Source: Streptomyces violaceoruber (GTDB lineage: Bacteria; Actinomycetota; Actinomycetes; Streptomycetales; Streptomycetaceae). From it: a stretch of 64,000 bases of DNA. Below the pieces are notes generated by a model that was given only the letters and a program-made list of their open reading frames with translations, made no database searches and was not told the DNA's origin. Each line of letters begins with the position of its first letter. The stretch's first letter is position 1. The stretch spans positions 7,316,001-7,380,000 of the forward strand of contig NZ_CP137734.1 of NCBI RefSeq assembly GCF_033406955.1, written 5' to 3'. This document shows, one piece after another, positions 41,461 through 48,650 of this stretch. A program made the position numbers and the translations under genes.

Positions 41461-42423
41461 ATGGCTGAAGTTCTCGTCTACGTCGATCACGTGGACGGTG
41501 CCGTCCGCAAGCCGACCCTGGAGCTGCTGACCCTGGCCCGCCGCGTCGGCGAGCCGGTCGCCGTCGCGCTGGGAGGCGGCGCCGGTGACACCGCCGCCAC
41601 GCTCGCCGAGCACGGCGCGGTGAAGGTCCTCACCCACGAGGCCGCCGAGTACGCCGACTACCTGGTCGTGCCGAAGGTCGACGCCCTCCAGGCCGCCGTC
41701 GCCGCCGTCTCCCCGGCCGCCGTGCTGGTCCCCTCCTCTGCCGAGGGCAAGGAGATCGCCGCCCGCCTGGCGCTGCGTCTCGGATCGGGCGTCATCACCG
41801 ACGCCGTCGACCTGGAGGCCGGCGACGAGGGCCCGGTGGCCACCCAGTCGGTGTTCGCCGCCGCGTTCACCACCAAGTCCCGCGTCTCCAAGGGCACCCC
41901 GGTCATCACGGTCAAGCCGAACTCGGCCGCCGTCGAGGCCGCCCCGGCCGCCGGCGCCGTCGAGGCCCTGTCGGTCACCTTCTCCGCCGCCGCGACCGGC
42001 ACCAAGGTCACCTCGCGCACGCCGCGCGAGTCGACCGGCCGTCCGGAGCTGACCGAGGCCGCGATCGTGGTCTCCGGCGGCCGTGGCGTCAACGGCGCGG
42101 AGAACTTCGCGATCATCGAGGCGCTCGCCGACTCCCTCGGTGCGGCCGTCGGTGCCTCGCGCGCCGCGGTGGACGCGGGCTGGTACCCGCACACCAACCA
42201 GGTCGGCCAGACCGGCAAGTCCGTCTCGCCGCAGCTGTACATCGCCTCCGGCATCTCGGGCGCGATCCAGCACCGCGCGGGTATGCAGACCTCGAAGACG
42301 ATCGTGGCGATCAACAAGGACGCCGAGGCCCCGATCTTCGAGCTGGTCGACTACGGCGTCGTCGGCGACCTCTTCGACGTCGTCCCGCAGCTCACCGAGG
42401 AAGTCAAGACCCGCAAGGGCTGA
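41461..42423 (+). CDS. etfA: Electron transfer flavoprotein alpha subunit
   Basis: A 320-residue large ETF subunit that carries the redox FAD. The C-terminal FAD domain shows IVVSGGRGVNGAENFAIIEA, GASRAAVDAGWYPHTNQVGQ, TGKSVSPQLYIASGISGAIQ and IVAINKDAEAPIF. All family landmarks are present and the length is normal. The start ATG at 41461 follows CAGGAGAG. A long hairpin follows the stop. Confidence 0.97.
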   Translation: MAEVLVYVDHVDGAVRKPTLELLTLARRVGEPVAVALGGGAGDTAATLAEHGAVKVLTHEAAEYADYLVVPKVDALQAAVAAVSPAAVLVPSSAEGKEIAARLALRLGSGVITDAVDLEAGDEGPVATQSVFAAAFTTKSRVSKGTPVITVKPNSAAVEAAPAAGAVEALSVTFSAAATGTKVTSRTPRESTGRPELTEAAIVVSGGRGVNGAENFAIIEALADSLGAAVGASRAAVDAGWYPHTNQVGQTGKSVSPQLYIASGISGAIQHRAGMQTSKTIVAINKDAEAPIFELVDYGVVGDLFDVVPQLTEEVKTRKG

Positions 42424-42440
42424 CCTCCCCGCCGTACCGC

Positions 42441-42489
42441 ACGCCGAGGCCCCCGGTGACGTCCACGGACGTCGCGGGGGCCTCGGCGT
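42441..42489. terminator. Terminator of the etf operon
   Basis: A perfect 15-bp inverted repeat (42441-42455 with 42475-42489); its 19-nt loop contains a smaller GACGTC-CAC-GGACGTC hairpin. It begins 18 bp after the etfA stop. Confidence 0.85.
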
Positions 42490-42504
42490 GTGCGCAGGAT
42501 GGTG

Positions 42505-42533
42505 TTGACCGGCGAGAGGTCGACAGATAACTT
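42505..42533 (+). promoter_or_regulatory. Promoter of the DUF6986 gene
   Basis: TTGACC (42505-42510), a 17-bp spacer, TAACTT (42528-42533), fitting the sigma-70 consensus. Transcription would start near 42540, upstream of the operator-like repeat. Confidence 0.6.
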
Positions 42534-42551
42534 CGCTCTACGGATAAGTGA

Positions 42552-42566
42552 TTCCGTTCAGCGGAA
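42552..42566. promoter_or_regulatory. TTCCG-N5-CGGAA operator-like repeat
   Basis: TTCCG (42552-42556) and CGGAA (42562-42566), an arrangement typical of IclR-type sites, between the likely transcription start and the start codon of the DUF6986 gene. Confidence 0.5.
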
Positions 42567-42590
42567 AAACGAACATCAGGAGGGTGTCGA

Positions 42591-43889
42591 ATGGGTCAGC
42601 AGGAGAAGGTGGCAACGAGCCTCGCGGGCGCCGTCGGCGAGGAGATCAGCGCCTCCCTCGCACCGGTCGACGCGGAGCTGGAGCGCCGCTACCCCGGAGA
42701 CCCGGGCACCCGCCAGCCCGTCCACACCGTCTACGTCCCCGGTGACGTCTTCGCCGCCGGCACCGTCCGCTCCTGGGGCGACCAGGCCCTCGCAGCCCTC
42801 GACGAACACGCCCCGGACGCCGCCTCCTTCGCCGCCGTGCTGGGGCTCTCCGACGACCTCGCCGAGCCCGTGTACTCCCGCGTACGCGCCAAGCTGGAGC
42901 GCGAGCCGATCGAAGACCTGCGCGTCGACTTCGAGGACGGCTACGGCAACCGCTCGGACGCCGAGGAGGACGAGGCGGCCGCCCGCGCCGCCCGGCTGGT
43001 CGCCGAGGCGTACGAGCAGGGCACGGCCGCCCCGTACATGGGCATCCGCATGAAGTGCATGGAGGCGCCGGTGCGCGCCCGGGGCATCCGTACCCTCGAC
43101 GTCTTCCTCAGCGGCCTGACGGAGGCCGGCGGCCTGCCCGACGGGCTGGTCCTCACCCTCCCCAAGGTGACCTACCCCGAGCAGGTCACCGCCATGGTGC
43201 GGCTCCTGGAGGCCTTCGAGAAGGCGCGCGGCCTCACGCCCGGCCGGATCGGCTTCGAGATCCAGATCGAGACCAGCCAGTCCATCCTCGCCGCCGACGG
43301 CACCGCCACCGTCGCCCGGATGATCCAGGCCGCCGAGGGCCGCGCCACCGGTCTGCACTACGGCACCTTCGACTACAGCGCCTGCCTCGGTGTCTCCGCC
43401 GCCCACCAGGCCAGCGACCACCCGGCCGCCGACCACGCCAAGGCGGTCATGCAGGTCGCCGCCGCCGGCACCGGCGTACGCGTCTCGGACGGCTCGACCA
43501 ACGTCCTGCCGGTCGGCCCCACCGCGCAGGTCCACGACGCCTGGCGGCTGCACTACGGCCTCACCCGCCGCGCCCTGGCCCGCGCCTACTACCAGGGCTG
43601 GGACATGCACCCCGGCCACATCCCCACCCGCTACGCCGCCGTCTTCGCCTTCTACCGCGAGGGCTTCGAACAGGCCGCCGCCCGCCTCGCCCGCTACGCC
43701 AACCGCACCGGCGGCGACGTCATGGACGAGCCCGCCACCGCCAAGGCCCTCAGCGGCTACCTGCTGCGCGGCCTGGACTGCGGCGCCCTCGACATCGGCG
43801 AGGTCGCCCGGCTGACCGGCCTGACCCGCGCCGACCTGGAGGGCTTCTCGGGCCCGCGGCGCGGCGACCTCACGGCGTCGGCGCAGTAG
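42591..43889 (+). CDS. DUF6986 family aldolase/citrate lyase-like protein
   Basis: A 432-residue TIM-barrel protein related to the HpcH/HpaI aldolase and CitE group, recognised as DUF6986. Features: EDLRVDFEDGYGNRSDAEED (acidic metal-site motif), AAPYMGIRMKCMEAPVRARG (Arg binding the substrate carboxylate), RIGFEIQIETSQSILAADGT (second metal Glu) and GLHYGTFDYSACLGVSA. It should act on a 2-oxo or CoA-linked acid with Mg; the exact reaction is not established. The start ATG at 42591 follows CAGGAGGG. Its own promoter has an IclR-type repeat. The 3' end overlaps the convergent next gene by 20 bp. Confidence 0.85.
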   Translation: MGQQEKVATSLAGAVGEEISASLAPVDAELERRYPGDPGTRQPVHTVYVPGDVFAAGTVRSWGDQALAALDEHAPDAASFAAVLGLSDDLAEPVYSRVRAKLEREPIEDLRVDFEDGYGNRSDAEEDEAAARAARLVAEAYEQGTAAPYMGIRMKCMEAPVRARGIRTLDVFLSGLTEAGGLPDGLVLTLPKVTYPEQVTAMVRLLEAFEKARGLTPGRIGFEIQIETSQSILAADGTATVARMIQAAEGRATGLHYGTFDYSACLGVSAAHQASDHPAADHAKAVMQVAAAGTGVRVSDGSTNVLPVGPTAQVHDAWRLHYGLTRRALARAYYQGWDMHPGHIPTRYAAVFAFYREGFEQAAARLARYANRTGGDVMDEPATAKALSGYLLRGLDCGALDIGEVARLTGLTRADLEGFSGPRRGDLTASAQ

Positions 43890-44703
43890 GCCCGGCCGAC
43901 GGCGTCCGGCTCCCGGCGAAGGGGTCCTGCGGCCCGGAGCCCACGTACCGCTCCAGGCCGGACGCCGTCACCCGCCCCTCCTCGGCGAACAGCCGCGTCC
44001 CCCGGTCGCACAGCCGCCGGTCCGCCCGCGCCCGCGCGCTGAACTCCTCGGGCGTCGCCCCGAACAGCTCCCGCAGCCGGGCCGACCCGTGCAGCAGCTC
44101 GGTGATCAGGGGCCGCTGCGCCCCCGGATGCCGGCGCGGCGCGCCGGTGCCGTCGTGCAGGACGCCGTGGCGGTTGACGTACGCGTACGCACCGCCCAGC
44201 ACCGAGCCGTCGCCCGGCTCGACGCGCACGTCGGGCGCGGGCAGCCAGACCCGGTCGAAGTTGCCGCCCGCCATCGGGACGCCCTCGCTCGCGTCGATCA
44301 CCGCGAGCTGCTCGGCGTCGAGCCACAGGACGAACAGCTCCCGTACGGTGCCGGGGGCGCCCACCGGCGAGGCGGACACGTAGCCCATCCGGCTCACGTG
44401 CGCGGAAACCCCGATGTCCAGCCCGGTGACCCGGGACCTGACCATCGGGATGGGCGAGTCGGTCCCGAACTCGGCCATCTTGTGCCGCAGCTGTGCCGGG
44501 CTCGCGTTGGACCCGATGGCCAGCACCGGGACCCGGCCGTCCTCCTCGTCGTACACCGGCCGGTCCAGCGGCAGCAGCCGGTCCCCGTCCAGCAGCCCGG
44601 ACTCCCGGGGCCACGCGCCCGGGTACAGCAGCGGCTCCTCGCGCGGCACTCCGGCCAGCCCGAGCGCCCGCAGCGTCCGGTCCTCGCCGGGAGGTCTCGA
44701 CAC
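43870..44703 (-). CDS. Conserved unknown protein with a GSN motif
   Basis: A 277-residue protein without signal or membrane segments. I do not recognise a named family. RVPVLAIGSNASPAQLRHKM recalls the Y/F-GSN phosphate loop of gamma-glutamylcyclotransferase-like folds, and LFVLWLDAEQLAVIDASEG resembles the later acidic region of that fold. If so, it could be a cyclotransferase-type enzyme; this is a weak inference. Basic LRELFGATPEEFSARARADR follows near the C-terminus. The start GTG at 44703 follows GAGGAG and is preceded by a hexamer repeat. Confidence 0.75.
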   Translation of the reverse strand: MSRPPGEDRTLRALGLAGVPREEPLLYPGAWPRESGLLDGDRLLPLDRPVYDEEDGRVPVLAIGSNASPAQLRHKMAEFGTDSPIPMVRSRVTGLDIGVSAHVSRMGYVSASPVGAPGTVRELFVLWLDAEQLAVIDASEGVPMAGGNFDRVWLPAPDVRVEPGDGSVLGGAYAYVNRHGVLHDGTGAPRRHPGAQRPLITELLHGSARLRELFGATPEEFSARARADRRLCDRGTRLFAEEGRVTASGLERYVGSGPQDPFAGSRTPSAGPTAPTP

Positions 44704-44718
44704 GGTGTGATGCTCCTC

Positions 44719-44760
44719 GTGGCTGTGGCTGTGGCTGTGGCTGTGGCTGTGGCTGTGGCT
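44719..44760. repeat. Hexanucleotide repeat (GTGGCT)7
   Basis: Seven perfect copies of GTGGCT (AGCCAC on the coding strand of the flanking genes), 42 bp in all. It lies between the LacI stop and the ribosome site of the GSN-motif gene. Such arrays change copy number by slippage. Confidence 0.95.
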
Positions 44761-44772
44761 GGCGCTGTGCGC

Positions 44773-45822
44773 TCAGCCCGACGGCGGCAGCTCGCCGGAG
44801 CCCCGGGTGACCAGCCTGGTCGGCAGTTCGATGCGGTCGGGGGCGAGGAGGGAGCCGTCCAGCTGCCGGAAGAGCCGCTCGGCGGCGGTGCGGCCGAGGG
44901 CGGCCGCGTCCTGCGCGACCACGGTGACGCCCGGCTGGAGCAGGTCGGCCAGCTCGATGTCGTCGAAACCGACCAGGGCGACGCCCCGGGTGTGCTCGGC
45001 CAGGACCCGGATCACGGTGACCGTCACCCGGTTGTTGCCGGTGAAGATCGCGGTGACCGGCTGCGGGTCGGCGAGCATCTCCTCGGCCGCCCGGCGCACC
45101 CGCACCGGATCGGTGACGCCCAGGGACATCCAGGAGTCCTCGACCGGTATGCCCGCGTCCTCCATCGCCGCCCGGTAGCCGCGCAACCGCTCGGCGGCGG
45201 TGTGGATGCGGGGCATGTCGCCGATGAAGCCGATCCTGCGGTGCCCGTGCGCGATCAGGTGGGCCACGCCGTCGCGGGCACCGCCGAAGTTGTCGGAGAC
45301 CACCACGTCCGCGTCGATCTGGCCCGCCGGACGGTCCACGAACACCGTGGCGACGCCCGCCTTCAGCTCGGGCTCCAGATACCGGTGGTCGTCCCCGGCG
45401 GGGATCACCACGAGACCGTCCACGCGCCGCGCGCACAGGGCGAGCACCAGCTCCTGCTCGCGCTCCGGGTCCTCCGCGCTGGACCCGTTGATCAGCAGGG
45501 CGCCGTGGGCCCGGGCCACCTCCTCCACGGCGCGGCTGAGCGGCCCGTAGAACGGGTCCGCCAGATCCTCCAGGACCAGGCCGATGCTCGCGGTGCGGCC
45601 CTTGCGGAGCACCCGCGCGCTGTCGTTGCGGCGGAAGCCCAGCGCGTCGATGGCCTCCTGGACGCGTCGCTCGGTCTCCGGGGTGACGCCGGGCTCGCCG
45701 TTGACCACCCGGGAGACGGTCTTGAGGCCGACTCCCGCCCGGGCGGCGACGTCCTTCATGGTCGGGCGGTTGCCGTAACGGTTCCCGGGGAGGCGGTCTG
45801 CGCGGCGGGTCGTGTCGGGCAC
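44773..45822 (-). CDS. LacI family transcriptional regulator
   Basis: A 349-residue repressor: HTH and hinge TMKDVAARAGVGLKTVSRVV, then DSARVLRKGRTASIGLVLED, followed by a periplasmic-binding-like sugar domain (FYGPLSRAVEEVARAHG, VFVDRPAGQIDADVVVSDNF, ALVGFDDIELADLLQPGVTV). The start GTG at 45822 is 21 residues before the usual Met of MKDVA (ATG at 45759, also possible). It diverges from the ROK kinase gene. A perfect palindrome, GACAACGTTGTC, lies between, so it probably controls itself and the kinase. Confidence 0.93.
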   Translation of the reverse strand: MPDTTRRADRLPGNRYGNRPTMKDVAARAGVGLKTVSRVVNGEPGVTPETERRVQEAIDALGFRRNDSARVLRKGRTASIGLVLEDLADPFYGPLSRAVEEVARAHGALLINGSSAEDPEREQELVLALCARRVDGLVVIPAGDDHRYLEPELKAGVATVFVDRPAGQIDADVVVSDNFGGARDGVAHLIAHGHRRIGFIGDMPRIHTAAERLRGYRAAMEDAGIPVEDSWMSLGVTDPVRVRRAAEEMLADPQPVTAIFTGNNRVTVTVIRVLAEHTRGVALVGFDDIELADLLQPGVTVVAQDAAALGRTAAERLFRQLDGSLLAPDRIELPTRLVTRGSGELPPSG

Positions 45823-45931
45823 GATGCGGTGTCCTGTCCTGTCGTCCACGGGATTGCGTCGGCTCCTGCTGTCCGGGGGGATGTGTCGGTCATGGGCTTG
45901 TATGAGGATGTGGCGTCGAGCATAGAGCCTG

Positions 45932-45943
45932 GACAACGTTGTC
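45932..45943. promoter_or_regulatory. LacI-type operator GACAACGTTGTC
   Basis: A perfect 12-bp palindrome with the central CG pair typical of LacI-family operators, in the 240-bp region between the divergent lacI-type and ROK genes. Confidence 0.75.
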
Positions 45944-46062
45944 AGATGCGGGAGACACTGTCCATCGCACTCTCCGGCCCTCGTCCCCACCCCGGGGCCG
46001 GTCGCCGCGCGCTCTTGTGTACGGCTTTTTCGCTTTCGGTCCGACGGGGAGATCCGACTCTG

Positions 46063-47016
46063 ATGCACACCGACCTCGTGGCAGCGCTGGACATCGGCGG
46101 CACCAAGATCGCCGGCGCGCTGGTGGACGGCCACGGCCGCATCCAGGCGCGCGCACAGCGTGCCACACCCGCCCGGGAGGACGGTGACACCGTGATGCGG
46201 GCCGTCGAGGACGTGCTCGCCGAACTGACCGTGTCGCCCCTGTGGGGGCGGGCCTCGGCGGTCGGCATCGGCAGCGCCGGTCCGGTGGACGCCTCGGCCG
46301 GCACGGTCAGCCCGGTGAACGTGCCCGGCTGGCGCGACTACCCGCTGGTCCGACGGGTCCAGGCCGCCGCCGGCGGCCTGCCGGTGGAGCTGATCGGCGA
46401 CGGGGTGGCCATCACGGCGGCCGAACACTGGCAGGGCGCCGCCCGCGGGCACGACAACGCGCTGTGCATGGTGGTCTCGACCGGCGTCGGCGGCGGACTG
46501 GTGCTGGGCGGCCGGCTGCACCCCGGACCGACCGGCAACGCCGGCCACATCGGCCACATCAGCGTCGACCTGGACGGCGACCCCTGCCCCTGCGGTGCGC
46601 GCGGCTGCGTGGAGCGCATAGCGAGCGGCCCCAACATCGCCCGCCGCGCGCTGGAGGCCGGCTGGCTGCCCGGACCGGACGGCGACACCTCCGCCGCCGC
46701 GGTCGCCGCCTCGGCGCGCCTCGGCGACCCCGTGGCCGTCGCCTCCTTCGAACGGGCCGCGCAGGCACTGGCCGCCGGTATCGCCGCCACGGCGACCCTC
46801 GTCGAGATCGACATCGCCGTGGTGGGCGGGGGAGTGGGCAAGGCGGGGGACGTCCTCTTCGCCCCGCTGCGCAAGGCCCTCACCGACTACGCGACGCTGT
46901 CCTTCGTCCAGCGCCTCGCGGTCGTCCCCGCCCAGATGGGCACGGACGCCGGACTGGTCGGCGCGGCCGCCGCGGCTCTGACGAGGACGGCGGACGTGAC
47001 CGCCGCCCACGTCTGA
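46063..47016 (+). CDS. ROK family sugar kinase
   Basis: A 317-residue ATP-dependent sugar kinase: LVAALDIGGTKIAGALVDGH (phosphate-1), VVSTGVGGGLVLGGRLHPG (phosphate-2), GNAGHIGHISVD (sugar His) and the zinc site GDPCPCGARGCVERIASG. No HTH is present, so it is a kinase (glucokinase or N-acetylmannosamine/glucosamine kinase type) and not a ROK repressor. The sugar is not readable. The start ATG at 46063 lies 13 bases from GGGGAG. Divergent from its probable LacI regulator; with the BadF-type kinase it is the second sugar kinase in the window. Confidence 0.92.
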   Translation: MHTDLVAALDIGGTKIAGALVDGHGRIQARAQRATPAREDGDTVMRAVEDVLAELTVSPLWGRASAVGIGSAGPVDASAGTVSPVNVPGWRDYPLVRRVQAAAGGLPVELIGDGVAITAAEHWQGAARGHDNALCMVVSTGVGGGLVLGGRLHPGPTGNAGHIGHISVDLDGDPCPCGARGCVERIASGPNIARRALEAGWLPGPDGDTSAAAVAASARLGDPVAVASFERAAQALAAGIAATATLVEIDIAVVGGGVGKAGDVLFAPLRKALTDYATLSFVQRLAVVPAQMGTDAGLVGAAAAALTRTADVTAAHV

Positions 47017-47111
47017 GCCCCGCGCCACGGCGGCCGGGCGGACTCCGGGGCACGGGGCGACTCCCGCGGTCCTGCCCGTGACCCCGGGGCGGCGGCGTAG
47101 TTGAACGGGGC

Positions 47112-47306
47112 ATGAAGAAGCGCAGCATCCTCGCCCTCGCGACCCTCGCCACCGGCTTCGTCGTCGCGGCCGTCAGCCCGTCCCACGCCGCCCCGGGCGA
47201 TCTCCCGCTCAATCTCGGGGTGGACGACACCGTCAGTACCCTGGAGGACACCGTCGCCACCGAGAGCCTGACCCTCGAGGACGACGCCCTGGGACAGCTG
47301 GGCTGA
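47112..47306 (+). CDS. Small secreted acidic peptide
   Basis: A 64-residue protein: signal peptide MKKRSILALATLATGFVVAA, cut near SHA-APGD, leaving an acidic peptide of about 38 residues rich in Leu, Asp, Thr and Glu with an amphipathic pattern (TVSTLEDTVATESLTLEDDA). No Cys. Coding bias and the following hairpin support a real gene. The role is unknown; secreted signal, surface peptide or inhibitor are all open. Confidence 0.72.
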   Translation: MKKRSILALATLATGFVVAAVSPSHAAPGDLPLNLGVDDTVSTLEDTVATESLTLEDDALGQLG

Positions 47307-47345
47307 CACCCCGGACCGGGCCGACGCGCCCGGTCGGGTCCACAC

Positions 47346-47377
47346 GGCGCCGTCGCCCCCGAGGGGGCGTCGGCGCC
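47346..47377. terminator. Terminator after the small secreted peptide
   Basis: 15-bp arms (47346-47360 and 47363-47377) with one mismatch and a very short loop, 40 bp after the stop. Confidence 0.7.
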
Positions 47378-47473
47378 GCTGTCATATGCCCTTTCCCACG
47401 TCACCGGCCGGGCTGGTTTCCGTGGCGGGGTGAAGCGGGCAAGCCACAGTGGGCCAACAGAAGAGGGGGACCT

Positions 47474-48517
47474 GTGACCGTCGTCTGGATCAACGGCGCG
47501 TTCGGTGCGGGGAAGACCACCACCGCACGGGAACTGATCGAACTGATCCCGAACAGCACGCTCTTCGACCCCGAGGTCGTCGGCGGGGCACTCGCGCACC
47601 TGCTGCCGCCCAAACGCCTGGCCGAGGTGGGCGACTTCCAGGACCTGCCGATCTGGCGCCGACTGGTGATCGACACGGCGGCGGCGCTGCTCGCCGACCT
47701 CGGCGGGACGCTCGTGGTCCCGATGACCCTGCTGCGGCAGGAGTACCGGGACGAGATCTTCGGCGGTCTCGCCGCCCGCCGGATCGAGGTCCGGCACATC
47801 CTGCTGGCCCCGGCCGAAACGATCCTGCGCGAGCGAATAGCGAGCCGGGAGGTGCCGCGGGACCTCCCGGACGGCGAGCTGCGGACACGGCAGTGGTCCT
47901 ACGACCACATCGAGCCCTACCGCGCCGCCCTCGCCTCCTGGCTCACCGCCGACGCCCATCCCGTCGACACCGGCGCCCTCACTCCCTACGAGGCCGCCGC
48001 CCGGGTCGCCGAGGCCGTCGGCTCGGGTGCCGTGCCGGCCTGCGAGATCGTCCAGACTCCTGAGCCCACCGGCGAGACCGTCGCCGCCGGGGTCCTGCTC
48101 TTCGACGAGCGGGACCGGGTCCTGCTCGTGGACCCCACCTACAAACCCGGCTGGGAGTTTCCCGGCGGCGTCGTCGAACCCGGGGAGGCGCCCGCCCGCG
48201 CCGGCATGCGCGAGGTCGCCGAGGAGACCGGCCTCAGCCTCCGGGACGTACCGGCCCTGCTGGTCGTCGACTGGGAACCACCGGCCCCTCCCGCCTACGG
48301 CGGCCTGCGGCTGCTCTTCGACGGCGGCCGGCTCGACGCAGCGGACGCCGGCCGGGTGCTGCTGCCCGGCCCCGAGCTGCGCGACTGGCGCTTCGCCACC
48401 GAGGACGAGGCCGCCGGCCTGCTGCCCCCGGTCCGCTACGAGCGGCTGCGCTGGGCGCTGCGGGCCCGGGAACGCGGCGCCGCCCACTATCTGGAGGCGG
48501 GCACGCCGGTCGGCTGA
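47474..48517 (+). CDS. TmrB-like P-loop kinase fused to a Nudix hydrolase
   Basis: A 347-residue two-domain protein. Residues 1-180: TVVWINGAFGAGKTTTAREL (Walker A), STLFDPEVVGGALAHLL, DLPIWRRLVIDTAAALLADL and GTLVVPMTLLRQEY. This is close in pattern to the tunicamycin-resistance ATPase TmrB, whose start reads WINGAFGSGKT. Residues 205-335: Nudix domain with the full box GGVVEPGEAPARAG then REVAEETGL. The N-terminal part should bind ATP and act on a small molecule; the Nudix part should hydrolyse a nucleoside diphosphate derivative. The start is GTG at 47474 after GAGGGGG. Confidence 0.88.
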   Translation: MTVVWINGAFGAGKTTTARELIELIPNSTLFDPEVVGGALAHLLPPKRLAEVGDFQDLPIWRRLVIDTAAALLADLGGTLVVPMTLLRQEYRDEIFGGLAARRIEVRHILLAPAETILRERIASREVPRDLPDGELRTRQWSYDHIEPYRAALASWLTADAHPVDTGALTPYEAAARVAEAVGSGAVPACEIVQTPEPTGETVAAGVLLFDERDRVLLVDPTYKPGWEFPGGVVEPGEAPARAGMREVAEETGLSLRDVPALLVVDWEPPAPPAYGGLRLLFDGGRLDAADAGRVLLPGPELRDWRFATEDEAAGLLPPVRYERLRWALRARERGAAHYLEAGTPVG

Positions 48518-48650
48518 CGCCGGCCTGGAGGCGGGCGGCCGACGCCGGCCCACGGCCCCGTACGTCCGCGCCGACGGCGACGGCACGGTCCCGGTCGACG
48601 CCGGGCGCACCGAGTGGCGCACCCCCGTCGACCAGCGACCGCGTCCCGGC

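Noticed and set aside
44773..47028. 751-codon minus frame read as a long LacI protein
   Set aside because: The first 400 codons are antisense to the ROK kinase. The LacI protein starts at 45822 or 45759.
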